Below are positions 42,136-50,605 of a DNA stretch of 64,000 nucleotides, in pieces. The notes beneath the pieces were generated by a model. It was given only the letters and a program-made list of their open reading frames with translations. It was not told the DNA's origin and ran no database searches. The DNA is from Actinomycetota bacterium (lineage in GTDB: Bacteria > Actinomycetota > Thermoleophilia > Gaiellales > F1-60-MAGs149). The translations under genes were made by a program, and so were the position numbers. Numbering within the stretch: the first letter of the stretch is position 1; every line of letters begins with the position of its first letter. The stretch spans positions 248,001-312,000 of the forward strand of contig JAPLCF010000030.1 of the NCBI GenBank assembly GCA_026392355.1, read 5' to 3'.

Positions 42136-42208
42136 GCCCCCGTAGCTCAGTGGATAGAGCACAGCCCTCCGAAGGCTGGGGTCAGACGTTCAAATCGTCT
42201 CGGGGGCA
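42136..42208 (+). tRNA. tRNA-Arg (anticodon CCG)
   Basis: Acceptor GCCCCCG/CGGGGGC, D-arm GCTC...GAGC, anticodon stem CAGCC/GGCTG around loop CTCCGAA (anticodon CCG), T-arm GACG-TTCAAAT-CGTC. Discriminator A at 42208; CCA not encoded. The convergent glycosylase gene ends inside its 3' part on the opposite strand. Confidence 0.94.
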
Positions 42209-43083
42209 TCGCTCGCCCGCGCCCCCTCGGGGGTGCGGCCACGATGCTGACGCGCCAGCGGATGGCCGAGGAGATGCATGCTCGCCAGCCCCCGCCAGGG
42301 TGCGTATGGCTCGAGCAATACGGCGGTGTCTTCTACCGTCGCGTCGCGCCCTAACCGCGCCGACTCGAGCCGCATCAGCCCCAGGTCGCCGACGAGGCCA
42401 TGGTCCTGCCAGCCGTAACCGTGCAGACCCAACACACCGATCGTCCACGGGCCAATCTGGCTTTGGCGCTGCAGGCGCGCGGCAACACGGTCTGGCTCGA
42501 GCGCGCGCAAGCGCTCGAGGTCGAGCCCGCGCAGGAGCCGCATCAGCGCGTCGGCACGCCGTTGCGCGAGACCGCACGACACGAGGCGTGCGGTACCGAG
42601 CGCGAGCAGCTGCTCCGCCGTCGGCGACGGCACCAGTTCGCCCGGCGCTGAGGGCACCGCCAACCGAATAATCCGACGCTCGATCTGCTGCGCCTCACGG
42701 AAGGTGATCAGTTGTCCAGCAAACGCCTGCAGAGCTGCGTGTGCCACGGTGCCCGTGCGCAGCGGCCGCAGACCCGGGGCGCGCCGGAGGAGCGGGGCAA
42801 GCAGTGCGTCTTCTCGGGCGAGTGCGATAAAGCCATCGATCGGCTGATCACACGCCAATCGAAACCGCAGCTCGCGCTCTGCCGCCTCCAGGTTCTCAGC
42901 CGCCAGCTCGACCGTGAGGGATCCGTCCCCCCGCTGACACACCCGCGCGAACCCGCATCCTGCTCCCACTGCGAGCTCGAGGACATCGCCGTCGAGCCGC
43001 CGCGTCACGCCGTCGCCACCGCGCGCCGACCGCACGAGGTCGTACGGCGCAGGAGGTTGAATGGTCAGGTCGAGCGTGCGCAC
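42190..43083 (-). CDS. AlkA-type DNA-3-methyladenine glycosylase (HhH-GPD)
   Basis: 297 residues. The N-terminal AlkA-like beta domain is followed by the HhH-GPD fold: FAGQLITFREAQQIERRI, the hairpin-helix-hairpin QSQIGPWTIGVLGLHGYG, and the catalytic Asp in GDLGLMRL. It removes alkylated bases in base excision repair. TAGCGT exactly 6 nt before the GTG supports the start. Its last 19 bp lie opposite the 3' end of tRNA-Arg(CCG). Confidence 0.88.
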   Translation of the reverse strand: MRTLDLTIQPPAPYDLVRSARGGDGVTRRLDGDVLELAVGAGCGFARVCQRGDGSLTVELAAENLEAAERELRFRLACDQPIDGFIALAREDALLAPLLRRAPGLRPLRTGTVAHAALQAFAGQLITFREAQQIERRIIRLAVPSAPGELVPSPTAEQLLALGTARLVSCGLAQRRADALMRLLRGLDLERLRALEPDRVAARLQRQSQIGPWTIGVLGLHGYGWQDHGLVGDLGLMRLESARLGRDATVEDTAVLLEPYAPWRGLASMHLLGHPLARQHRGRTPEGARASDAPETI

Positions 43084-43089
43084 GCCCCG

Positions 43090-43095
43090 ACGCTA
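43090..43095 (-). promoter_or_regulatory. -10 element of leaderless glycosylase gene
   Basis: TAGCGT on the minus strand exactly 6 nt before the GTG at 43083. Confidence 0.55.
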
Positions 43096-44106
43096 TCAAC
43101 CACCGGCGGCGAGCGGCAAAGCTGGCGCGTCATCCGCCACGGGCAGATTCGGCACCTGCTGCGCTGCAGCGATCGGCAGCGCGGGAGCAACCGGCTCGGG
43201 CAGTGAGTCAACGACCTGCTCAACCGTCACCGGCACCACGACCGTGACGGTCTCGGGCACCTCCTGCTCTGAGGCGACGAGGTCTTCGCTCTCGTTTACC
43301 GACGACGATTGCGCTCCCTCCTGCACGCCTTGCACGGGTTGCGTCGTCGGCACCGCGATGACCTCCGAGGAGACCAGCGGGAACTGGGCGGAGCCGAAGA
43401 CCACGTCATCCAGGCTCGCCGAGCTGGCAGGCGCCAGCACGGCCGTGCCCCCCGATCGTGAGGGCACGAGCAGCACAAGCGCAGCCGCGGCGAGCGCCGC
43501 GACGATGGCCGCAGGCACGAGGATTCGCGTCCGCCGCGGTCGCCGCTGCGGCGTGCGACGACGAGGCATTGCCCAGTCGTCTGGTTCCATCGATACCTCG
43601 TCGTCGACTTCCGCGGTGCGTGGCAGAAGGTCGACCAACGCCCGCCCCGCCGCTCGGGCCGTGTGGTCGCCGCCGAACCACACGACGCCATCGATATGCA
43701 GCCGCCCATCGCCGGCCGTCACGAGCATTGCTGGCGCGACATCGTTCACATCAAGACCAACGCCCGCCAGCGCCTCGCCCATCACCCGTGCCTGTGCCGG
43801 CGCGTCGGTGGGCAGCGGCAGGTCGGCTGCCTGCGAGGGCCCGAGGATCGCCCAGTGCGCACCGTCCTCATCGGTCACGATCTCTCGCAGACGTGGTAGC
43901 CGGGCCGCATCTTGTGCGGCGAGCCAGGCGTCCTCCCAAGCATCGACGCCCTCGGTATCCCCCGGCACACCGACGACTCGGCATGCCGCCTCTGTGCGAT
44001 CGGCCTCGAGATCGACGGCGTCGATCAGGCCCGTGCGTCGAAGCGCGCCAGCCACGCGGTAGCGGTCGCCGATCACGAGTCCCCGTGCTCCTGGTGCGGT
44101 ATCCAT
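43096..44106 (-). CDS. Membrane protein with degenerate kinase-like N-terminal domain
   Basis: 336 residues. The opening GLVIGDRYRVAGALRRTGLIDAV has the shape of a Ser/Thr kinase N-lobe entry (GxxYxVxxxL), but no VAxK lysine, HRD or DFG motifs follow, so catalysis is unlikely. A basic linker (PRRRTPQRRPRRTR) leads to one membrane helix (about 203-224), then an extracellular Val/Pro/Glu-rich tail. It could be a pseudokinase-type scaffold; that is speculative. The ATG at 44106 is chosen over an upstream one because this domain begins there. It follows ybeY on the same strand. Confidence 0.6.
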   Translation of the reverse strand: MDTAPGARGLVIGDRYRVAGALRRTGLIDAVDLEADRTEAACRVVGVPGDTEGVDAWEDAWLAAQDAARLPRLREIVTDEDGAHWAILGPSQAADLPLPTDAPAQARVMGEALAGVGLDVNDVAPAMLVTAGDGRLHIDGVVWFGGDHTARAAGRALVDLLPRTAEVDDEVSMEPDDWAMPRRRTPQRRPRRTRILVPAAIVAALAAAALVLLVPSRSGGTAVLAPASSASLDDVVFGSAQFPLVSSEVIAVPTTQPVQGVQEGAQSSSVNESEDLVASEQEVPETVTVVVPVTVEQVVDSLPEPVAPALPIAAAQQVPNLPVADDAPALPLAAGG

Positions 44107-44191
44107 GCAACCAGCCTGCCGCGGCTGCCAACACCGGCGACGCGCAGCGACACACAGCATCGCGCCGGAGGCGCGCTCAGGTGTGACGAAT

Positions 44192-44641
44192 TCAGCCCGC
44201 GGGCCAGGCGATCGGCGCGAGGGGCGCGACGATCTCGTCCTGACGCGCCAGCATCTCGCCGCTGTCGGTCTCGTGGTCGTAGCCCAGCAGATGTAGCGTG
44301 CCGTGCACGAGCAGGTCCACCAGTTCGTCGCCAGCCGTGACGTCGTTGTCGACCGCCTGCTGCACGAGCACGGGCACGCAGATCACCACGTCGCCGAGCA
44401 TGCGCGTGACGCCGTCAAGATCCTCGTCGTCGTCATCGTCGATCGGAAACGACAACACGTCGGTGGGCTCATCCTTGCCGCGATGCTCGCGGTTGATCTC
44501 CTGCATCTCAAAGGCATCGACGAGCACGACGCCAACCTCGACCTCCCCCACGCTCTCGGCCACCAGCACGGCATCGATCACGGCGGCGACGGCGGCCTCG
44601 TCCACGCCACTCTCGGCGCGATCGTCGAATTCCAGCGTCAT
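44192..44641 (-). CDS. ybeY: Endoribonuclease YbeY
   Basis: 149 residues. YbeY is the zinc-dependent ribosome-maturation RNase; its HGTLHLLGYDH motif carries the three metal-ligand His. EINREHRGKDEPTDVLSFP is the other signature. The ATG overlaps the phoL stop by 4 nt, the usual pairing. Confidence 0.96.
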   Translation of the reverse strand: MTLEFDDRAESGVDEAAVAAVIDAVLVAESVGEVEVGVVLVDAFEMQEINREHRGKDEPTDVLSFPIDDDDDEDLDGVTRMLGDVVICVPVLVQQAVDNDVTAGDELVDLLVHGTLHLLGYDHETDSGEMLARQDEIVAPLAPIAWPAG

Positions 44642-45588
44642 TGAATCGTGTCCTCGTCGAGGATGCGGTACGCCTCCACGATGCGCTGCACAAGTTTGTG
44701 CCGCACGACGTCCGACTTGTCGAATTGGATGATGCCGATGTCGGGCACGTTCTGCAGGATGCGCGCGGCCTCGACGAGGCCGGACAGCGAATCGCGGGGC
44801 AGATCGACCTGCGTGGGGTCGCCCGTCACCACCACCTTGGAGCCCATGCCGAGGCGCGTCAGGAACATGCGCATCTGTTCCTTCGTGGTGTTCTGCGCTT
44901 CGTCGAGAATGATGTACGCGTCGTTGAGCGTGCGGCCGCGCATGAAGGCAAGCGGCGCGACTTCGACGACGCCGCGCTCGAGCATGGCCGTCACGCGCTC
45001 GCCATCCATCATGTCGTAGAGCGCGTCGAACAGCGGGCGCAGATACGGATCGACCTTGGCCATCAGGTCGCCGGGCAGGAAACCGAGCCGCTCACCGGCC
45101 TCGACCGCAGGGCGCGTGAGGATGATGCGCGACACCTGCCGACTATCGAGCGCGGCCACGGCAAGAGCCATGGCGAGGTAGGTCTTGCCGGTACCGGCGG
45201 GCCCGACACCGAACGTCATCGTGTGCGTGCGGATCGTGTCGACGTAGAGCTTCTGGTTGGCCGTGCGCGGCTTGATCGTCGTGGTGCGGTGGCGCCAGAC
45301 GACCTCGCCGAGCACGTCTTTGGCATGACCGTTGCGCGCCAGCACGCCCGTCACGGCCTCGACCGTCTGCGACTCGAGCGGCGTGCCGCTTTCGACGAGT
45401 GCGCTCAACTCGCCAAGCAACGAGCGTGCGCTCTCGAGTTGCGCGTCATCGCCGTCGAGCATCACCTCGTCGCCGCGCAGATACACCTTGCACTCCGCCG
45501 ACTGCGCGACCGCCTTGAGGACCTCATCGCCGCGCGACGACAACTCGCGCGCGAACGTGTCCGAGACGGTGAAGCTCGTCCGGGTCAA
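44638..45588 (-). CDS. phoL: PhoH-like ATPase (PhoL/YbeZ)
   Basis: 316 residues. An N-terminal KH-like part precedes the P-loop ATPase: GPAGTGKTYLAMALAV (Walker A), ILTRPAVEAGERLGFLPGD, and ILDEAQNTT (Walker B), then TGDPTQVDLP. It works with YbeY in rRNA processing. The start is a rare TTG at 45586-45588, supported by GGAG 6 nt upstream. Confidence 0.94.
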   Translation of the reverse strand: MTRTSFTVSDTFARELSSRGDEVLKAVAQSAECKVYLRGDEVMLDGDDAQLESARSLLGELSALVESGTPLESQTVEAVTGVLARNGHAKDVLGEVVWRHRTTTIKPRTANQKLYVDTIRTHTMTFGVGPAGTGKTYLAMALAVAALDSRQVSRIILTRPAVEAGERLGFLPGDLMAKVDPYLRPLFDALYDMMDGERVTAMLERGVVEVAPLAFMRGRTLNDAYIILDEAQNTTKEQMRMFLTRLGMGSKVVVTGDPTQVDLPRDSLSGLVEAARILQNVPDIGIIQFDKSDVVRHKLVQRIVEAYRILDEDTIQ

Positions 45589-45604
45589 ATAGCGCTCCGA
45601 CGCA

Positions 45605-46045
45605 TCAGGCCCCGAGCGCCTCGCGCACGGCCGTCGAAACGGCCTTGCCGTCGGCCCGCCCCGCGGTCTTCGGCTGCAGGATCTTCATGACGCTGCCGAG
45701 GTCCTTCGGCTCCGTCGCGCCGGCCTCAGCGATCGCGGCAGCGATCAGCTCGGCCAGCTCCTCCGGTGCGAGCTGCGCAGGCAGGTAGGCGTCGATCATC
45801 GCGAGCTCGGCCTCTTCCTTGAGCGCGGCGTCCTCGCGCCCGCCCTCGCGGAAACTCTCGGCCGCCTCGACGCGCTTTTTGCGCTCGCGCGTCATCACCT
45901 GGATGGCGCCGGCATCGTCGAGCGTGCCGCCGTTGGCCTTCTCGGCGTCCTTAAGGGCGGCCAGCAGCATGGTCAGTGCACCGACCTTCTCGCTGTCCCG
46001 GGCGAGGCGCGCCTCGCGGAGTTCCGCTTCTACCTGCTCGATCAT
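45605..46045 (-). CDS. GatB/YqeY domain protein
   Basis: 146 residues, the standard YqeY length. MIEQVEAELREARLARDSEKV matches the family start, then SFREGGREDAALKEEAEL and the C-terminal GSVMKILQPKTAGRADGK, related to the tail of GatB. The role is not firmly known (tRNA-dependent amidation-related). TATCCT 7 nt before the ATG at 46045 selects this start over an upstream GTG at 46081. Confidence 0.92.
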   Translation of the reverse strand: MIEQVEAELREARLARDSEKVGALTMLLAALKDAEKANGGTLDDAGAIQVMTRERKKRVEAAESFREGGREDAALKEEAELAMIDAYLPAQLAPEELAELIAAAIAEAGATEPKDLGSVMKILQPKTAGRADGKAVSTAVREALGA

Positions 46046-46052
46046 GTCAACG

Positions 46053-46058
46053 AGGATA
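46053..46058 (-). promoter_or_regulatory. -10 element of leaderless yqeY-like gene
   Basis: TATCCT on the minus strand, 7 nt before the ATG at 46045. Confidence 0.45.
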
Positions 46059-46094
46059 GCCGCATCGGTCGCCGCCACCACCAGACGGCAGCAA

Positions 46095-46790
46095 TTAGTG
46101 CGCGAGCTGCTCGCGCACGAGCGCGGCGGCGACGATCGCCGCCGTCTCCGTACGCAGCACCGTGCCGCCGAGCGTCACGATCGGGCAACCCGCGTCTCGG
46201 GCTGCTGCAAGCTCGTCGCCGCCAAAGCCAGCCTCGGGGCCGATCAATAGCGTGATCGGGTGCGGCGCCGCGGCGAGCGCAGCAGCGAGCGACGTGTCGT
46301 GCTCCTCGTGCGAGCACACGATCGCGCCGGCCGCCAGCGCGGTGGCGAAGTCGACAGGATCGAGGATGGTCGGGATCAGCGGGAGCTTGGCCTGCGCCGC
46401 AGCGGCTGCCGCGATGCGCTCCCAGCGGTCGGTGCGCGCCTCGCGGCGGCGACCGGCCGCAAGCAGTGGACCGACCTCTGCCACGCCCAACTCGACAAGC
46501 TTCTCCACGGCATCGTCGGCGCGCGGGCCACTTTGCGCGAGCAACACGCGGATCGGCGCGAGCGGCGGCTGCGCTGGAAGCTCAGCGCCGAGCAGCACCG
46601 TGCCGAGCTTCGGGTTGTCGACCACCGCCGTGAACACGCGCCCCCGACCGTCGGCTGCCTCGACCACCTCCCCTACCTCGAGCCGCAGCACCTTGTGCAG
46701 TCGGTGCGCGTCATCCTTGGACAGCGCGACCCGTTCGCCGGCAGCGACCGCGTCGGCCGGTGAGAGGAAGAAGCGGAAGACGTGGGCCAC
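46095..46790 (-). CDS. rsmE: 16S rRNA (uracil-1498-N3)-methyltransferase
   Basis: 231 residues, SPOUT-class methyltransferase acting on U1498 of 16S rRNA. HVFRFFLSPAD begins the N-terminal PUA-like domain, DDAHRLHKVLRLEVG follows, and the knotted domain shows LLIGPEAGFGGDEL and VTLGGTVLRTETA. The GTG at 46790 has TACCCT 7 nt upstream and fits the family start better than 46814. It normally follows prmA; here a sulfatase gene lies between them. Confidence 0.93.
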   Translation of the reverse strand: MAHVFRFFLSPADAVAAGERVALSKDDAHRLHKVLRLEVGEVVEAADGRGRVFTAVVDNPKLGTVLLGAELPAQPPLAPIRVLLAQSGPRADDAVEKLVELGVAEVGPLLAAGRRREARTDRWERIAAAAAAQAKLPLIPTILDPVDFATALAAGAIVCSHEEHDTSLAAALAAAPHPITLLIGPEAGFGGDELAAARDAGCPIVTLGGTVLRTETAAIVAAALVREQLAH

Positions 46791-46797
46791 ATCCAGC

Positions 46798-46803
46798 AGG
46801 GTA
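46798..46803 (-). promoter_or_regulatory. -10 element of leaderless rsmE
   Basis: TACCCT on the minus strand, 7 nt before the GTG at 46790. Confidence 0.45.
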
Positions 46804-46866
46804 ACCCGGAGCACACCCGCCCGCAGACGTCGCCCCGTAGCGCGGAAAGGCGACAGGGTCGGCGGA

Positions 46867-46872
46867 TAGGCT
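46867..46872 (+). promoter_or_regulatory. -10 element of the sulfatase gene
   Basis: TAGGCT predicts transcription starting near 46879, giving a 20-nt leader with AAGGAG at 46888-46893. Confidence 0.45.
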
Positions 46873-46898
46873 ACGACTGTTCATCACAAGGAGCCGTC

Positions 46899-48638
46899 AT
46901 GTCCGAAGTTGAGCGCGCGGGATTCTCGCGCAAGACCTTCCTGAAGGGTGTCGCCGCCACCGGCCTTGCCGCCGGCGCCGCCGCTGCGCTGCCGAAGTGG
47001 ACGATGCCCTCGGCCAGCGCCCAGGAAAGCGCGCCCAAGGGCGGCATGAACATCCTCTTCATCATGGTCGACCAGTTGCGTGCGCCATACATCTACATGT
47101 CGCCGGCCATGCAGAAATTCGTGTGCCCGTCGATCACGAAGCTTGCCGATGAGGGCGTGCGCTTCGATCATTACTACACGGTCTCGAACGACTGCACCCC
47201 GGCCCGCGCCGCGCAGGTCTCGGGGCTCTACACGCATCAGATCGGCATTTTCGGGACGACTGGCGATGCCGCGCTCAACACCGGCTTTCCGACGTTTGGC
47301 ACCGCACTGCGCGAGCAGGGCTACGACACGTACTGGTTCGGCAAGTGGCACGTCACGCCGTCCGACGTGACCGGCGAGGGCACGATCAACGGGTGCATGG
47401 CCAATCCGTACGAGGCCTACGGCTTCACGGTGCCCGACCCGGAGGTTGGCACGTGCCCATCCCCTGATGGCGGTGCCGGTCAGGGCCAGTTCATCGACCC
47501 GATCACGCGCCAGCAATTCCGCGAGTGGCTGAAGAAGCGCCCGAGCGGCGAGAAGCCGTGGTTTGCGACGCTCAGCCTGATCAACCCGCACGACATTCAG
47601 TTCTACCCGTATTACACGCGCCGCATCCAGGGCCAGCAATTCCCGCGTGAGCTGTACAAGAACATGGCAGCGAACTTCGAGACCGACGGCGAGCGCGAGC
47701 GGCGCCGCAAGCCATCGCTGCAGAAGTCGTCGGTCGACGCGCACAACGATACGTTTGGCGATCTGCCCAGCGCCGTGCGCGTGGAGCAGCCGTGGCGCAA
47801 GATGCTCGACACCTACGCACTGATGACCAACGAAGTCGACCTACAGATCTACTCGGCACTCAACGAGCTTGCCAAGTCGCCGTTTGCCGACAACACAATC
47901 GTCGTCTTCACATCCGATCACGGCGAGTACAACGGCGCCCACGGCATGCGCGGCAAGGGCTTCTCCTTCTATGAGGAGGGCTCGCGTGTCCCGCTGATCG
48001 TCAAGGATCCGACGAACACGTGGACCAAGGACACGAAGGCCGGTCGCAAGCAGCTGTTCTCCAGCGTCGACCTCGGCGCGCTGTTCCTAACCTTCGCTAC
48101 CGGCAACGATGACTGGCGCAACGACCCGCGGTACGCGCACCTTAAGAAGCGGGGCGATATCGCAGGCGCACTGAAGGATCCGACGGCCAAGGGGCGTCCC
48201 TACATCGCACATGCCACCGACGAGGAGGCGACGCTGCCCCCGCAGCTCGGCGGCGACGGGAGCACCACGTACCCCGGCGCGAATCACATCACCGCTGTCC
48301 GCACGAAGATTGGCAAGCTCGCGCGGTATGCCTACTGGAAGGACGGCGGCTACGAGATCGACGCCTCCAAGGGCATTGAGTGGGAGGTCTACGACTACCG
48401 CACGCGCGAAGGCCGCATGGAGCTCGACAACGTGGCGTACAAGCCGGAGGCGCAGCAGTTTGTCCGCGCCATGAAGAAGGTGCTGGCGCACGCGATGCAG
48501 AACGAGATTCAGCAGCCGGTGCCGTCGAACCTCCAGGGTGCGCAGAATGCCGCCTTCGTCACCTGGTTCGGCGACGCCACGGCCACCCCGCCCGTGTCGC
48601 CGATCAAGATCGACAACTTCAAGACGACAACCACGTAG
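46899..48638 (+). CDS. Secreted sulfatase (type I, formylglycine-dependent)
   Basis: 579 residues. The N-terminus GFSRKTFLKGVAATGLAAG followed by an AxA-type site (SASAQ) is Tat-like, but the twin Arg is Arg-Lys. The mature enzyme starts with LFIMVDQLR (metal-binding Asp). The sulfatase motif C-T-P-A-R has C99 as the predicted formylglycine precursor. TSDHGEYNGAHG holds further metal ligands. The substrate is an unknown sulfate ester. AAGGAG 5 nt before the ATG selects the start. The gene interrupts the prmA-rsmE neighbourhood on the opposite strand, which suggests later insertion. No formylglycine-generating enzyme is in the window. Confidence 0.88.
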   Translation: MSEVERAGFSRKTFLKGVAATGLAAGAAAALPKWTMPSASAQESAPKGGMNILFIMVDQLRAPYIYMSPAMQKFVCPSITKLADEGVRFDHYYTVSNDCTPARAAQVSGLYTHQIGIFGTTGDAALNTGFPTFGTALREQGYDTYWFGKWHVTPSDVTGEGTINGCMANPYEAYGFTVPDPEVGTCPSPDGGAGQGQFIDPITRQQFREWLKKRPSGEKPWFATLSLINPHDIQFYPYYTRRIQGQQFPRELYKNMAANFETDGERERRRKPSLQKSSVDAHNDTFGDLPSAVRVEQPWRKMLDTYALMTNEVDLQIYSALNELAKSPFADNTIVVFTSDHGEYNGAHGMRGKGFSFYEEGSRVPLIVKDPTNTWTKDTKAGRKQLFSSVDLGALFLTFATGNDDWRNDPRYAHLKKRGDIAGALKDPTAKGRPYIAHATDEEATLPPQLGGDGSTTYPGANHITAVRTKIGKLARYAYWKDGGYEIDASKGIEWEVYDYRTREGRMELDNVAYKPEAQQFVRAMKKVLAHAMQNEIQQPVPSNLQGAQNAAFVTWFGDATATPPVSPIKIDNFKTTTT

Positions 48639-48650
48639 TTAGCGGTGGCT

Positions 48651-48687
48651 CAGGTTCGGTTTGGGGCCAGACCCCATTCCGAACCTG
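48651..48687. terminator. Hairpin between convergent sulfatase and prmA
   Basis: CAGGTTCGG (48651-48659) pairs with CCGAACCTG (48679-48687), and inside it TGGGG/CCCCA (48662-48666/48672-48676) pair around a 5-nt loop. It sits between two convergent genes and may terminate both; there is no clear T tract. Confidence 0.5.
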
Positions 48688-48698
48688 GGCGCTCCCGC

Positions 48699-49466
48699 TT
48701 AGCGCGTCAAGAGCGCCGAACGCCAGCCACCGAGCACGATCTGTCGCTGCAACTCCCAGCCGGTCATGTTCACCTCGTCCTCGATGCGCAGGCCGCTGAC
48801 GATGATGCGGTCCGGGAGTCCCTCGCGCTGCAGGAGCATTTCGATCAGCTTGCGCTCGATGTTCGCAACGACAAGGTCGGACTCCGGCAGCGGCGCCATG
48901 ATCGCATCGCCCGTGACGACCTCGATGCGGTCGGCGTAGCCGTTGACGATCGCGTTCTCCAGCGTCGACTCGATCGCGTTCTGATCGATGTCCATGGCGA
49001 GGATCGGGTTATGCCCGCGGTAGGCCCCGATGATCGAGAGCAGACCCGAGCCGCAGCCAAGATCGAGGAGGCGACCGGGCGGCTCGTCGAGCAGCAGTTG
49101 TCCGGCACCTCGCGTCGTGCCATGTGAGCCGGTACCGAAGGCGTGGCCAGGCTCGAGGATGATCGCGTCGACCGGTTCGTCGAGCCACGGCGGGCGCACC
49201 CAGAGGTCACCAATCTGCGTCGGCTTGTGGAACTGCCGCCACGCGTCGCGCCAACCATCGGGGACGGCCTCGGGCGTGGCCGGCAGCCAGTCGGGCAGCA
49301 CCGGCGGGGGCTCGTCGACGCCGAGAAAGCCGGCGAAGCCAATCGTCGACCCGCGCGCTACCTCCTGCAGGCCACCGGGGAACGCCTCGAGCAGGATCGC
49401 GATCGCCTCCTCGGCGCGCTCGGCGGGAACCTCGATCTGCCAGCGAGTGAGCGGCGGATCAACCAC
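48699..49466 (-). CDS. prmA: Ribosomal protein L11 methyltransferase
   Basis: 255 residues. The N-terminal substrate-recognition domain starts RWQIEVPAERAEEA. The SAM-binding domain shows LEPGHAFGTGSHGTT, LLDLGCGSGLLSI and VVANIERKLI (NPPY-like position). The GTG at 49466 overlaps the dnaJ stop by 8 nt. The order dnaJ-prmA is conserved in many Gram-positives. Confidence 0.93.
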   Translation of the reverse strand: MVDPPLTRWQIEVPAERAEEAIAILLEAFPGGLQEVARGSTIGFAGFLGVDEPPPVLPDWLPATPEAVPDGWRDAWRQFHKPTQIGDLWVRPPWLDEPVDAIILEPGHAFGTGSHGTTRGAGQLLLDEPPGRLLDLGCGSGLLSIIGAYRGHNPILAMDIDQNAIESTLENAIVNGYADRIEVVTGDAIMAPLPESDLVVANIERKLIEMLLQREGLPDRIIVSGLRIEDEVNMTGWELQRQIVLGGWRSALLTR

Positions 49467-50583
49467 GGTGACGACCGCGCAGACGGTCGAAGAGCCCGCC
49501 GCCTTCGCTCTTGTAGGCATCTTCGGGGATTGCCTTGTCGAGCTCTTCGGCCAGGCGACGCGCCTGCGGATCGATCGTGTGTGGCACGTGCACGGCGAAG
49601 ATCACGTGCAGGTCGCCGCGGCGCTTCTCGTTGCTGATCATCGGCATGCCCTTACCGCGCAGCGTCTTCCGCTCACCCGGCTGCGTGCCGGTCTGCAGGA
49701 CCAGCGTCTCCGTCCCCTCGAGCGTCGGCACGTGGACCGTGGCGCCAAGCAGCGCCTGCGTGACCGTCAGGTCAACGCGCACGTAGAGATCAAGGCCGTC
49801 GCGCTCGAGCGCGGGGTCGTCCTCGACGTGGACCTGGACGTAAAGGTCGCCGGGCGGCGCGCCGGGGTCGCCGGCGTGCCCCTGCCCCACCACGCGCACC
49901 TGCTGGCCTGAGTCAATGCCCGCAGGAATACCAACACTGACCGTGCGCTTCTCGGGCTGCGAGCCGCGCCCCTTGCACGCGACGCATGGCGTCTCGACAA
50001 TTGCGCCGCGACCGCGACAGGTCGGGCACGGCAGCTGGCGCATGATCTGACCGAGCGGCGTGTTCGACACCTGCCGCACCTCGCCGATGCCCCCGCAGGT
50101 CTCGCAGCCGATGGGTCGCGTCGGCGGCTCGGCACCGGACCCGCCGCAGCGGTCGCAGTCGCCAATGATCTCGACATTGAGGTCGCGCTGGACGCCACTG
50201 GCTGCCTCGCGCAGCGTCAGCGAGATGCCGACAGCGGCGTCCTGACCGCCCCGCGGCCCGCGCTGTCGCCCACCGCCGCCGAACATACCGTCGCTGAAGA
50301 ACATGCCGAGGATGTCGCTTAGGTCGCCAAAGTCGGCGGCACCTCTAGCCTGGCCGGAAAAGGCGGCGTGCCCGTAGCGGTCGTACTGGACGCGCGACTC
50401 CGAAACCGAAAGCACCTCGTAGGCCTCAGCGATCACCCGGAAGCGCTCGCCGGCGTCCGGATCGTCTTGGTTGACGTCCGGATGGTGTTGGCGCGCGAGG
50501 TTACGGAACGCCTTCTTGATGTCATCGTCCGACGCATCGCGCGGAACGCCAAGTACCTCGTAAAAATCTTGCTGGGCAGACAT
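49459..50583 (-). CDS. dnaJ: Chaperone protein DnaJ
   Basis: 374 residues. The J domain has the HPD triad (LARQHHPDVNQDD), then a Gly/Phe-type linker, and four zinc-finger repeats CDRCGGSG, CETCGGIG, CPTCRGRG and CVACKGRG. C-terminal substrate-binding domains follow. It delivers substrates to DnaK and stimulates its ATPase. It lies in the hrcA unit, whose repressor controls heat-shock genes; TACCAT 8 nt before its ATG may give an internal start. Confidence 0.96.
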   Translation of the reverse strand: MSAQQDFYEVLGVPRDASDDDIKKAFRNLARQHHPDVNQDDPDAGERFRVIAEAYEVLSVSESRVQYDRYGHAAFSGQARGAADFGDLSDILGMFFSDGMFGGGGRQRGPRGGQDAAVGISLTLREAASGVQRDLNVEIIGDCDRCGGSGAEPPTRPIGCETCGGIGEVRQVSNTPLGQIMRQLPCPTCRGRGAIVETPCVACKGRGSQPEKRTVSVGIPAGIDSGQQVRVVGQGHAGDPGAPPGDLYVQVHVEDDPALERDGLDLYVRVDLTVTQALLGATVHVPTLEGTETLVLQTGTQPGERKTLRGKGMPMISNEKRRGDLHVIFAVHVPHTIDPQARRLAEELDKAIPEDAYKSEGGGLFDRLRGRHRG

Positions 50584-50591
50584 CCGACCGC

Positions 50592-50597
50592 ATGGTA
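50592..50597 (-). promoter_or_regulatory. -10-like element before dnaJ
   Basis: TACCAT on the minus strand, 8 nt before the ATG at 50583, inside the hrcA-dnaJ unit. Confidence 0.35.
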
Positions 50598-50605
50598 TCC
50601 GGGGT

